Assembly (NCBI GenBank): GCA_965227745.1
Contig: OZ245769.1
Span: 124,001 to 188,000 of the forward strand
Direction of reading: 5' to 3'
DNA from: GAS368 sp965227745
Lineage (GTDB): Bacteria > Verrucomicrobiota > Verrucomicrobiia > Opitutales > Opitutaceae
DNA: 64,000 nt
Positions 49,539 to 58,260 of this stretch are shown here, one piece after another. Position numbers and translations under genes: made by a program. The notes beneath the pieces were generated by a model. The model was not told where the DNA came from and ran no database searches. It saw only the letters and a list, made by a program, of their open reading frames with translations. The stretch's first letter is position 1, and each line of letters opens with the position of its first letter.

Positions 49539-52500
49539 ATGCCCCATCCCCGCATCGGACCCGCTTGGCTGCTCGCGCTGGCATGCGTGACCGCGCCGCT
49601 GCATGGGCACGACGAGTGGTTTAACCTCCATGTTTTGTACTCGGCGAAGACGGAGTACGTGTACCCCTTTGACGGGCGAAATCCCAAGATCGCGGCGGCC
49701 CTCCTGAATCATTATCCAGTGCCCTCGGCGGAAGTCGTCCAAACGCTGACGGTCAATGGTCAGGCGCAAACCGGCGCGGGGTTTACGACCTTTCCCAACG
49801 GCGGAACGATTGCCATCGAGCCCGACGGGTTTGGCCTCGCGACGGTATTTACGGCGGGCGTGTACGATGGATTGGCGGGAGACGCGCCAGCCGTGGGGCA
49901 GGCGAAGGAGTTTAAGTTTCGCTGGGTGTTTGCCCTCGCGCCGGGGGTGGCGGAGCCGCCGAAGCTCGGGCTTCCGACGCCGCCGAATCCGCTCGATCCC
50001 AACACCGACCCGCCCGGCGAGGTGAATGCGACGGTGAAGTTTACGAACCTCGGCGACAATCCCACGCTGGCCGGCCCGATGGCGATGGCGGGCGTGCTGC
50101 GATTGAACTCGCCCGCCAGCACGGCGGTCGCGGCCAATGCAAAGGTGGAGGTGGCGACGCCGTATTCGAATTGGTTTCCGCTCGCGACGACGCCGGTCGC
50201 AGGCGACGGCGCGGCGGTGGCCTTTGCGCAAACTCTCCCGGAGCGCGGGGACTGGCAGGTGCGGTTTAGCGCCGACGGCTACGAGACGCGGGTGATCGCG
50301 CTGGGGTCGCCCTTTGACCCGCGCCCCTCGCTCGACGTGACGCTCGCGGCCTCGCCGGTGCCGGCGCTCGATTATCGACGCAGCGCGACGATTGCGGCGG
50401 CGACGGGATTTTATCGCGGCGCGGTGTCAGAGAGCGAAGGCACGGTGGTGGCGTTTCCGGGGCAGGAGACTTGGAGGGCGGCGGGAAGCGATGACGCGAA
50501 TCGCGCGCTGCGGACGGCGGGGCGCGTGGTGAAGTACAAGTTCGACGGCGCCAAGCTGTGGGAGCACGCGCCCGGCTGGGAAATCTGGGGCGGCGACATG
50601 ACGCCCGATGGCCGCTACGTCGCCTACGCGCTCAACCCCACGGTGCTGCCGTTTTACACGCCGACGGAAAACAAACTTGTGCTCCTCGATGGCGCGACGG
50701 GGGCGGTGATCTGGACGAAGACGGCCCTGCGCACGGACGCGACGCTCGGGCGAAAGCTGGAGTCGCTCGAAGTGGTGTTTTCGCCCGATGCGCGATGGAT
50801 CGCGGTGGGCAGCGTGAACACGGGCCAGGTGACGCTCGTCGATCGCGCGACAGGGACGCTCGCGTGGAGCGTGCCGACCGCGGCGCCGACATTTGGGCAG
50901 GTGCGGAAGCTGCGCTTCAGCGCGGATGGGCAGTGGCTCTTTTGCGGGAGCGGCGATGGCTCGCTGCGCAAGCTGCGCGTGAGCGACGGCGCGGTGCAGT
51001 GGCGGACATTTATCGGGAGCTGGCCGCTGGTGAACGGACTCGATCTTTCGCCGGACGGGGAGTGGATCGCCACGGGGAGCAAGAGCCTGGACTCGGCGGT
51101 GGTGCGCGCGAGCGATGGACGCCAGCAATGGATCGCGGAATCGCAATCGGGCGACGCGGTGCTGTCACCCGATGGGCGGCATCTGGCAACGCAGGGCGGG
51201 CAGATTTACCGGACGGTCGATGGCTCGCTGGCGGGCATGGCCAAGGTGGCGGCGGTGTCGCGATTCACGCCGGATGGACGCTACCTGTTGAAACTCGACC
51301 GGCGTTTCACGCTCCACGATTTGGGCGGAAAGCAACTGCGCGATTTTGGCGACACCGGCATCGCCGACGCCGTGCAGTGGGCGCACCTCACGGCGGATGG
51401 CCGCTATGCGATCCTGCTCGCGCGGGAAGCGACGACCCCGCCGCAGACGGCACTGGTGATTTTCGAACGCCAGCGGCCGACAGGCGTGGTGGCGCCGACA
51501 GTGACGGCTCAGCCGCAGGCGCAGGCGGTGATCGCAGGGACGACGACGACGCTGAATGTCGCCGCCAGTGGCTCGGCACCGCTCGGCTATCAGTGGCGAA
51601 AAAATGGAGCGGATATCGTGGGCGCGAACAGCCCGGCGCTCGTGCTCGCGAATGCGAGTGCCACGACGGCCGGAAATTATGTGTGCGTGGTGAGCAATGC
51701 GGCCGGGGCGGCGTCGAGTGTCGCAGCCGCGCTCACCGTGCTGCCAGCCAACGCGGGCGATCCGCCGCGATTGGTGAATCTAGCGGTGCGCACAGAGCTG
51801 AGCCCGGCGTCGCCCCTGATCGTCGGCTTCGTGGTGGGTGGCGCGGGCACGACCGGCAACAAGCCGCTGCTGCTGCGCGCGATGGGGCCCTCGCTCGCGG
51901 CGCTGGGGGCGACGGGGGCGCTGGCGGACCCGCGCCTGACGCTGTTTGGCGACGGCGGAGCGATCGCGACCAATGACAACTGGGACGGCAAAGAAGAGAT
52001 TAAGGCGCTGAGCGCGCGGCTCGGGGCGTTTGGATTTGCGAGCGCGACGAGCCGCGATGCGGCGCTGGCGGCGCTGCCCGGCGCGGGTGGTTTCACGATG
52101 CAACTGACGAGCGGGGATGGCACGAGCGGGACGGTGGTCGCGGAAATTTACGATGGCTCGACGGCGTTCTCGGCGACGGAGCCGCGGCTGGTGAATGTGT
52201 CGGCGCGCGGGGACGTGGGCGGTCGCACGGGGCCGCTGATCGCGGGTTTTGTGATTGGCGGACCGGCGGCGAAAACCGTGCTCATCCGCGCCATCGGGCC
52301 GGCGCTTGGGCAGTTCGGCGTGCGCGGCGCGCTGGCCGATCCGATTTTGACGGTGTTTCGCGAGAGCACGGTGATCGCGACGAACGACAATTGGTACGAT
52401 GCGCCGAATGCCGTGACGGTGCCCGACGTGGCGGCGCGCGTGGGGGCGTTTCGGCTGGCGACGACGGCGCTGGATGCTGCGCTGTTGTTAACGTTGCCGT

Positions 52501-52580
52501 CGGGACCGTACACAGCGCAGATCACGGGCGCGGCGGGCGGGCAGGGCGGGGCGCTGATCGAGGTTTATGAGGTGCCGTAG
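49539..52580 (+). CDS. Large secreted beta-propeller/Ig-domain protein with two verrucomicrobial C-terminal domains
   Basis: 1013 residues from the ATG at 49539 (a TTG at 49503 is the earliest in-frame alternative). Signal peptide WLLALACVTAPLHGHDEW. Layout: an N-terminal beta domain, WD40/PQQ-like blades (about 290-640; WIAVGSVNTGQVTLVDRATG, WLFCGSGDGSLRKLRVSDGA, DGEWIATGSKSL), one Ig-like domain (YQWRKNGADIVGANSPALVL, then NYVCVVSNAAG), and two C-terminal copies of the domain with NKPLLLRAMGPSLAALG and AKTVLIRAIGPALGQFG, ending ALIEVYEVP. It is likely displayed or released outside the cell. The function is unknown; an outer-surface binding role is inferred. Confidence 0.87.
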   Translation: MPHPRIGPAWLLALACVTAPLHGHDEWFNLHVLYSAKTEYVYPFDGRNPKIAAALLNHYPVPSAEVVQTLTVNGQAQTGAGFTTFPNGGTIAIEPDGFGLATVFTAGVYDGLAGDAPAVGQAKEFKFRWVFALAPGVAEPPKLGLPTPPNPLDPNTDPPGEVNATVKFTNLGDNPTLAGPMAMAGVLRLNSPASTAVAANAKVEVATPYSNWFPLATTPVAGDGAAVAFAQTLPERGDWQVRFSADGYETRVIALGSPFDPRPSLDVTLAASPVPALDYRRSATIAAATGFYRGAVSESEGTVVAFPGQETWRAAGSDDANRALRTAGRVVKYKFDGAKLWEHAPGWEIWGGDMTPDGRYVAYALNPTVLPFYTPTENKLVLLDGATGAVIWTKTALRTDATLGRKLESLEVVFSPDARWIAVGSVNTGQVTLVDRATGTLAWSVPTAAPTFGQVRKLRFSADGQWLFCGSGDGSLRKLRVSDGAVQWRTFIGSWPLVNGLDLSPDGEWIATGSKSLDSAVVRASDGRQQWIAESQSGDAVLSPDGRHLATQGGQIYRTVDGSLAGMAKVAAVSRFTPDGRYLLKLDRRFTLHDLGGKQLRDFGDTGIADAVQWAHLTADGRYAILLAREATTPPQTALVIFERQRPTGVVAPTVTAQPQAQAVIAGTTTTLNVAASGSAPLGYQWRKNGADIVGANSPALVLANASATTAGNYVCVVSNAAGAASSVAAALTVLPANAGDPPRLVNLAVRTELSPASPLIVGFVVGGAGTTGNKPLLLRAMGPSLAALGATGALADPRLTLFGDGGAIATNDNWDGKEEIKALSARLGAFGFASATSRDAALAALPGAGGFTMQLTSGDGTSGTVVAEIYDGSTAFSATEPRLVNVSARGDVGGRTGPLIAGFVIGGPAAKTVLIRAIGPALGQFGVRGALADPILTVFRESTVIATNDNWYDAPNAVTVPDVAARVGAFRLATTALDAALLLTLPSGPYTAQITGAAGGQGGALIEVYEVP

Positions 52581-52704
52581 GCGCGCCGAAACGGCGCGCG
52601 AGCTGAGAGTCTACTGGGTAGGAGCCTGCTTGCAGGCGATGGATTATGATGCGTCTGCCAACCTGATAGCCCATCGCCTGCAAGCAGGCTCCTACCTGGC
52701 GCTG
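52581..52704. repeat. Convergent-gene spacer with a GC hairpin and a BIME-like REP pair
   Basis: GCGCGCC and GGCGCGC (52581-52599) form a short stem directly after the beta-propeller gene's stop. Then arms of 25 nt at 52618-52642 (starting GTAGGAGCCTGCTTGCAGGC) and 52671-52695 are perfect inverted complements, separated by 28 nt. The placement between convergent stops fits a bidirectional terminator or an mRNA-protecting REP pair. Confidence 0.75.
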
Positions 52705-54687
52705 CTAGCGTGCGACTGCCACTGGCGTCGGAGCAGGCGTGGAGGGCAGGGAGCGGAAGCTGCGCCACTTGGCCTGCGGGACGAGGTAGGCGAGGACGAT
52801 GATCAGGACCTGGCTCAGGGCGAAGATGATGAGGGCCCAGAACGCGGCGTCCATGAAGCCGTAGCTGTGGAGGCCTACGCCGAGCATATTGACGCCGAAC
52901 CAGCTCCATGCGGTGACGACGTTGCCGAAGACGGCGAGGGCCATGAGGCCGCGGGCCTTGGCCATGCCGCCCCAGCGGGCGTGGAGGAAGATCGCGTTCC
53001 AAATCACGATGATGAGCGCGCCGTTTTCCTTCGGGTCCCAGCCCCAGAAGCGGCCCCAGGATTGGTCGGCCCAGATGCCGCCGAGGATGGTGCCGACGAG
53101 GCTGAAGAGCGTGGCGAAGCACACGATGCCGTAGACCATGCGGTTGAGCATCTCGCCGTTGGTCTGGCTCGTTTTGGCGATGCGGATAGCCTTGTCCGTC
53201 AGTGCGGGCGAAAGCGCGACCGCACTGACGGCAATCGCGCCGCCACGCGTGGGTTTCTGCGCAAGCCAAGGCGTGAGCAGCCCCATGAAAATGTAGATAA
53301 GGGCGAGGAAGCCAGCGAGGAAGGTCGCTCCATATCCAGCGGTGATCGTGACAACGTGAGTCGCTAGCCAGAAGTTCGAGTCGAGGACGGCGCGCATCAT
53401 CTCGAGGGTGTCGCCATCGAGAGAGAGGTAGTACGCGATGAGCAGCGAGCAGAAGCCGACGAGGCCGGCGGCGACGCTGCCGATGGCGTTGCGATAGAAA
53501 TACTCGAGCGCGATACAGGCGGCGACGGCGACCCAGCCGACGAAGAGGGCGGAGGAGTAAAGGTTCGTAACCGGCGGGCGGCCTTCCAGCCACATGCGGG
53601 CGATGATGCCGGCGGTGGCGACGACCCAAGCCATGACGACGAGCCAGAAGGCGGCGCGACCGAGGGTTTGCGGCCAGCCGACCCACGAGAAGACGGCGAC
53701 GAAGAACGCGAGAACGTAGATCATCATCGCGACGTAAAAGGGCTCGGCGGCATTGTAGCGCGCTTCGGTGGCGCACTTCTTGAGGGTGTTGGGCAGGCTC
53801 TTTTCGAGCTGGGCGCGGTAAAGGCCGAGGAGCTCGTTGAACTCTTTCGACTGACCGGCGCGCCAGGTGCGGGCGAGGCCGGCGTAGACCATCGCCGTGG
53901 AATTAACGCGACCGGATTGGAAGGTCTCGATGAGGGAGTCGCCGACTTTTTTCCAGCCGGTGGTGTCGCTCTCGCCGGCATCGGGCGGGATGGGGAGGAG
54001 GTAGGCGAGGTCGCTCATGCGCTGGAAGCGGCCACCGCTGTCCATCATCTGATCGACGAGCGCGTCGTCGTGCGGCTTGTTGGCCTGCTTGGCGCGCACA
54101 GCTTCGACGCCGGCGGCGACGTTTTTCTGGAACGTCATCAGCTCGGTGAGGAAGTCGCGATGATCGGGGGCGACGAGGCTGGCGCGCAGGCGGAAGTACA
54201 GGCCGATGTTGGAGTAGACGCGGACGACGGCTTTTTGGAACGAGGTGCGATTGGCGGCTTCGATGGGCTCGACGAGTTGCACCTGGCGCTGGAGCTCGGG
54301 GATGCCTTTTTCGAGCTGCTTGAAGGAGAAGCGGCGGTTGCCGCGGCCCTCCTCCGCGCGGAGGTTGAAGAGCGCGAGGACGTCGGGATGGTTGATCTCG
54401 AAGTGCTGGTAGGTGTCGGCGGCTTCGCTGTTGAACATCACGTCGAGCAGCCACTCGTCGGGAGTGAGGACGGTCTTGTCGGGGCGCGTGATGTACTGGC
54501 TGCTCTGGAGGACGAGGAGGGAGGTGCGCGCGACGGTGTCGAGGGGCTTGGCGCGGCCATTGACGACGACGGGCAAGCGGGTGAAGCCGACGACGTCGAA
54601 GTCGGTGTTGTTGCGGGCCGGCAGGAGGGCTTTGCCAACGAGCCCGGCGCCGATGAGGAGGAGGAGAAAGAAGACGATTTTTTTCAT
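52705..54687 (-). CDS. ccsA: Cytochrome c biogenesis protein CcsA-like, with extended N-terminus
   Basis: 660 residues from the ATG at 54687 (MKKIVFFLLLLIGAGLVGKA). After one helix, a periplasmic extension of about 330 residues carries VGFTRLPVVVNGRAKPLDTV. Then about ten helices follow with the haem-handling WGRFWGWDPKENGA tryptophan-rich loop (near residue 575) and flanking His residues. This is the CcsA/ResC haem-export and ligation subunit of system II cytochrome c maturation, inner membrane. Extended CcsA proteins of this sort are familiar from Bacteroidetes and allied phyla. Its ATG overlaps the ResB stop (ATGA), so they are cotranslated. It supports the di-haem cytochrome at 24.5 kb. 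Confidence 0.9.
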   Translation of the reverse strand: MKKIVFFLLLLIGAGLVGKALLPARNNTDFDVVGFTRLPVVVNGRAKPLDTVARTSLLVLQSSQYITRPDKTVLTPDEWLLDVMFNSEAADTYQHFEINHPDVLALFNLRAEEGRGNRRFSFKQLEKGIPELQRQVQLVEPIEAANRTSFQKAVVRVYSNIGLYFRLRASLVAPDHRDFLTELMTFQKNVAAGVEAVRAKQANKPHDDALVDQMMDSGGRFQRMSDLAYLLPIPPDAGESDTTGWKKVGDSLIETFQSGRVNSTAMVYAGLARTWRAGQSKEFNELLGLYRAQLEKSLPNTLKKCATEARYNAAEPFYVAMMIYVLAFFVAVFSWVGWPQTLGRAAFWLVVMAWVVATAGIIARMWLEGRPPVTNLYSSALFVGWVAVAACIALEYFYRNAIGSVAAGLVGFCSLLIAYYLSLDGDTLEMMRAVLDSNFWLATHVVTITAGYGATFLAGFLALIYIFMGLLTPWLAQKPTRGGAIAVSAVALSPALTDKAIRIAKTSQTNGEMLNRMVYGIVCFATLFSLVGTILGGIWADQSWGRFWGWDPKENGALIIVIWNAIFLHARWGGMAKARGLMALAVFGNVVTAWSWFGVNMLGVGLHSYGFMDAAFWALIIFALSQVLIIVLAYLVPQAKWRSFRSLPSTPAPTPVAVAR

Positions 54688-55886
54688 GGGGCGACGGCGC
54701 GTTTTTTCATGAACTGACCCAGGCTGAGGCCGAACTGGAGCAGGAGGCCGAAGCCCATCATGCAGCAGGCGATGTAAGGAAGGAGCCAACTCGGGTTGCG
54801 CACGACTTGGAGGACGGTTTTGCCGGTGGCGCTATCCATCTGGTATTGGTAGAACGTCTCGCCGCCGTAGCGCAGCGGGTTGTTCATGTAGATGAGCACC
54901 TCGCGGTCGTCGCGGCCGTCGGGCGTGGTGAGTTTGACGCGGCTGGAGAAATTTTTCGGGATGTCGGTGCCGACGTAGATATCGTGCGTGACTTTGAGGA
55001 GCTGCATCGCGAACGGCTTGTAGGAACGCTCGGAGCGCAGGGCGATGTTCCACTTGCGGCCCGCGTACTCGAAGGGCTGCGCGTTGGGCGTGGCGAGGCC
55101 GGGGACGGTGGTGCCATCGGGGCGCGGGATCATGGCGGGGACCTCGGTCGTGACGGCCCACGTGCCGAGCGAACCCTCGGCGCCGATCAGCTCGACGACG
55201 GCGACCGGGACGTTGCGCGCGTCGGGGCGGTGGGTGATGTCCTGCGGGGTGAAGACGTAGCGCTCGGCGAGGAAGCCCTTGGTCGCGAGGGGCGCGGGGG
55301 CGTTGGGGACCTCGTCGCGCGGCTTGATCACGGAGTTGGGATAGTAGCTGCGCGTCACGACGCGGAAGGGCAACTTCGGGTGCTGTACATCCCGGCCGGC
55401 AGCGAGGATCGGCTCGGGAATGACGACGACATCGTCAAAGCTGGCATCGGTGGTGTCGACGATGGCGAGTTCGTTGCGGTGGAAGTGCTCCGCGTAGTTC
55501 TTCGTGCCGCCCTCGACGATCGTCATCGAGTAGTCTTGCTGGAAAATCCCCGTGAGCAATTCTCCGATGAGGAGGACGATGAGGCCCGCGTGCGTGAGCT
55601 GGATGCCGGCTTTGCGCCACTCGAACTTGAGCCGATAGATGTGCGCGGCGATGAGATTGATGAGCAGCAGGCCGCCGACGAGATAACCGCCGGGAAGGGG
55701 GACGTAGAGCTTGCCGACGTGCCAGATGGCGACCCACGAGCGGAAGTACTCCTCCTGCACGGCGTAGATGCCGAGATCGACCTGCGCGAGCGTCGCCGCG
55801 AAGACGAGCACGAGCGAGCAGGCGAGGAGGACGACCGTGAGCTTGAGCGAGACGAAGAAGTCGCGAACGGAACGGGCAAACATCAT
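54684..55886 (-). CDS. resB: ResB-like cytochrome c biogenesis protein
   Basis: 400 residues. Two N-terminal helices (LKLTVVLLACSLVLVFAATL, then a GGLLLINLIAAHIY helix), a third (AGLIVLLIGELLTGIF), a large periplasmic domain with NYAEHFHRNELAIVDT, and a C-terminal helix (LPYIACCMMGFGLLLQFGL). The layout is that of ResB/Ccs1-type partners of CcsA, which carry reduced haem and apocytochrome handling in the periplasm. It is preceded by a lipoprotein gene with which it overlaps at the start (two consecutive ATGs at 55886 and 55883) and followed by ccsA with a four-base overlap, so it is the middle gene of the operon. Confidence 0.87.
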   Translation of the reverse strand: MMFARSVRDFFVSLKLTVVLLACSLVLVFAATLAQVDLGIYAVQEEYFRSWVAIWHVGKLYVPLPGGYLVGGLLLINLIAAHIYRLKFEWRKAGIQLTHAGLIVLLIGELLTGIFQQDYSMTIVEGGTKNYAEHFHRNELAIVDTTDASFDDVVVIPEPILAAGRDVQHPKLPFRVVTRSYYPNSVIKPRDEVPNAPAPLATKGFLAERYVFTPQDITHRPDARNVPVAVVELIGAEGSLGTWAVTTEVPAMIPRPDGTTVPGLATPNAQPFEYAGRKWNIALRSERSYKPFAMQLLKVTHDIYVGTDIPKNFSSRVKLTTPDGRDDREVLIYMNNPLRYGGETFYQYQMDSATGKTVLQVVRNPSWLLPYIACCMMGFGLLLQFGLSLGQFMKKRAVAP

Positions 55887-56524
55887 GGCGCGGAATTTTT
55901 GACCGTCTTGAGAAACGCGAGGAAGGTATCCTTTTCCTTCGCCATGGCGGCGGTGGGACCGGTGAGTTTGAAGAACCAGGTGCTGCCATTGGCGGGGACG
56001 ATGGCGCCGAGGACGCGGGTCTGGCCGTTGTCGAAATCGACGACGGCGAACTTCAGGCCGTTTTGCTCAAAGCGCGTGACGACTTTGGCGAGCTCGGCCT
56101 CGGACAGCGCGGGCAACTGCACCTGGCCGCGCCAGCGATTGAGATTGGCGACCTCGCCGCCGGTGTCGCCGGGGAAGGCGGTGATGGAAAGATCGGCCGG
56201 GGCGCCGCCCTCGACGGGGACGCCGTAGCTGCCCTTGCGCATGGCGGAGGCCGGCTTGGCCTGCCAATGCGAGGGGGCGGTCCACGCGAGGCCGGCGCCT
56301 TGGGCGGTGGGGACGGCGGTATTGGCCATCGAGGCCTGCGCCGAGGCGGCGGGCGCGGAGGTGGCGGGAGAATTGGGGGCCGGCGGCGTGGCGGGCTCCG
56401 CGGCGGGAGCTTCCTTTTCCTTGGGGACGCGGTAGGTGGCGACTTCACGGTCGCGGCAGCCGGGGAGGGCGAGGCCGGTGCAGAGTGCGCCGAAGAGCAC
56501 GGCGGCGGGGAAACGGGTGCGCAT
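55883..56524 (-). CDS. Lipoprotein of the cytochrome c biogenesis operon
   Basis: 213 residues. The signal peptide ends in the lipobox LALPGC (Cys at about residue 23), so the mature protein is lipid-anchored, probably to the outer or inner membrane. A Pro/Ala-rich stretch (about 38-72) follows, then a compact domain LAWTAPSHWQAKPASAMRKG, PGDTGGEVANLNRWRGQV and NGSTWFFKLTGPTAAM. Proteins with 'W.AP.GW......MR...Y.V' patterns are common next to ResB/CcsA genes in these bacteria, but have no named function that I can recall. It overlaps the ResB start codon, so cotranslation is likely. Confidence 0.78.
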   Translation of the reverse strand: MRTRFPAAVLFGALCTGLALPGCRDREVATYRVPKEKEAPAAEPATPPAPNSPATSAPAASAQASMANTAVPTAQGAGLAWTAPSHWQAKPASAMRKGSYGVPVEGGAPADLSITAFPGDTGGEVANLNRWRGQVQLPALSEAELAKVVTRFEQNGLKFAVVDFDNGQTRVLGAIVPANGSTWFFKLTGPTAAMAKEKDTFLAFLKTVKNSAP

Positions 56525-56718
56525 GAGAGGACAGTTAATCCCGGGTTTACGGCGTTACTTCAACCCAAACGTTCAGGTTTCAGGAGGCCTTGCCGGGCGG
56601 ATAAGCGAAGGTAACAGCCTTGTTACTGATCGCCACTGGCACCCGACACCACGGTGTCGCACGGTAAGACGCAACGGCTGGTCCGGCAGTTTCCGCCGGC
56701 GGACGTTTTATCCCACTT

Positions 56719-58119
56719 ATGAAAACGGCTTCGTTCCGCGGTCTGATATTTACCCTGATTGTCTCCGCGCTGTCGCTGACAGCGCGTGCCCAAGTCATCG
56801 AATTTCGCGCCACGATCAACGCGGCGCAGGAAGTCCCGGCCACGACCTCGACGGCCACGGGTTCGGCGATCATGCTCTACGACATCGGCACCAACACGTT
56901 CGACCTGTTTGTGACGATCACCGGCCTGACGAATACGGCGACCGCATCGCACATCCACGAAGGCGCGGCGGGCGCGGCCGGTGGCGTCGTGACGAACCTC
57001 GGCGCCGACGCCGTGTACGTGCGCTCGGGCAATACGCTGACGGGGACCTTTCGCGGCGTCACCCATGGTGGCGATAAACTCAAGCTCCTCCAGAACGGGG
57101 CCTACTACAATATTCACTCCGCGCAGTTTCCCGGTGGCGAGATCCGCGGCCAGTTGATCGCGCGCCCGAAGCGTCTCGTCGCGGTGATGGATGTCGCGCA
57201 GGAGCAGGCGGCCTTTCCGGCAGTCAACCTCGGCGCAGCGAATCTCGCGGATTTTGGCGCGGCGGTGATGAGCTACGATCCCGGCACCAATCGCATCAGC
57301 CTGCGCTCGAGCGTCTACAATTTCCGCAATACGCTGAACAACTCGCACTACCACGAAGGCGCGCCCGGCGTGAGCGGCGGCGTGGTGCTCTCGCTCGGCA
57401 ACAACGCGAACGCGGGCGGCTACTCCAACGTGAACGGAATGATCGCCGGCAGCTTCGACCTGCCCTACACCGGTGACCCGATCAAGCTGCTCACGGGTGG
57501 CGCGTATCTGAATTATCACAGCACGACCTTTGCCGGTGGTGAGCTGCGCGGCCAAGTGCGCGCCACCGATGAGCTGCCCACCTCGCGCATGATCAACGTC
57601 TCGACCCGCGGCTTCGTCGGCGTGGGCGCGCAGCAATTGATCCAAGGCATTAGCGTGATCGGGCCTGACCCGGTGCGCATCTTGATTTCGGCCAAGGGCC
57701 CCTCGCTCAGCGCGTACGGCGTGACGGGCGTGCTCGCCGATCCGGTGTTGGCGCTCTTTGACTCGGGTGGCCGCCAGATCGCGCTCAATGACAATGTCGG
57801 TGTGATCACCGGCACGGAGATGGCCAACATCCCGGGCGCGCCGGCCACGGCCGCCGAATCTGCTTTGCTCGTCGTGCTGCCTCCCGGCAACTACACAGCG
57901 GTGGTCTCCGGGGCGGGTGGTACGACGGGCATCGCCCTTCTCGAAGCGACTGATCTCCGCGTGCTCGGTCTCACGCCTTCGGGCCCGGCACCAGTCATCA
58001 CCGATGTGCGCACGCCGGCCTCGCTCTTCCGCCCCGATGGCGAGCGCACCCGTGAAGCGGTTCGCGCCGTGCTCGAACTCTGCGGCGCGCCGGTGCCGGT
58101 GTACACCTCGCTCCGCTGA
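56719..58119 (+). CDS. Secreted CHRD-domain protein 1
   Basis: 466 residues. Signal peptide RGLIFTLIVSALSLTARAQ. Two CHRD domains follow: residues about 25-150 (FRATINAAQEVPATTSTATG, HIHEGAAGAAGGVV, FPGGEIRGQL) and about 155-290 (HYHEGAPGVSGGVVLSLGN, TFAGGELRGQV). CHRD was first seen in chordin and occurs in secreted bacterial proteins; the ligand is unknown. One copy of the verrucomicrobial domain comes next (PVRILISAKGPSLSAYGVTG; ESALLVVLPPGNYTAVVSGA). Unlike its paralogue it then has about 55 extra residues ending VYTSLR. It is followed by an intrinsic terminator. Confidence 0.88.
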   Translation: MKTASFRGLIFTLIVSALSLTARAQVIEFRATINAAQEVPATTSTATGSAIMLYDIGTNTFDLFVTITGLTNTATASHIHEGAAGAAGGVVTNLGADAVYVRSGNTLTGTFRGVTHGGDKLKLLQNGAYYNIHSAQFPGGEIRGQLIARPKRLVAVMDVAQEQAAFPAVNLGAANLADFGAAVMSYDPGTNRISLRSSVYNFRNTLNNSHYHEGAPGVSGGVVLSLGNNANAGGYSNVNGMIAGSFDLPYTGDPIKLLTGGAYLNYHSTTFAGGELRGQVRATDELPTSRMINVSTRGFVGVGAQQLIQGISVIGPDPVRILISAKGPSLSAYGVTGVLADPVLALFDSGGRQIALNDNVGVITGTEMANIPGAPATAAESALLVVLPPGNYTAVVSGAGGTTGIALLEATDLRVLGLTPSGPAPVITDVRTPASLFRPDGERTREAVRAVLELCGAPVPVYTSLR

Positions 58120-58149
58120 GGTTTCGTTTTGGTCAGTCGGTTTTGTTTC

Positions 58150-58187
58150 GGCCCGTCCTCCCGGCAGTGGGGACGGGCCCATTTTTT
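58150..58187 (+). terminator. Intrinsic terminator after CHRD gene 1
   Basis: GGCCCGTCC at 58150-58158 pairs perfectly with GGACGGGCC at 58171-58179 (12-nt loop), followed by CATTTTTTG. It lies 30 nt after the stop codon and separates the two CHRD genes into different transcription units. Confidence 0.85.
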
Positions 58188-58260
58188 GAAGACAACCGAG
58201 AGCTAAGGGTAGAGAGCGGAGATCAGGAAAAAAGTAGGTCCAATTTTAACTTACATACAG

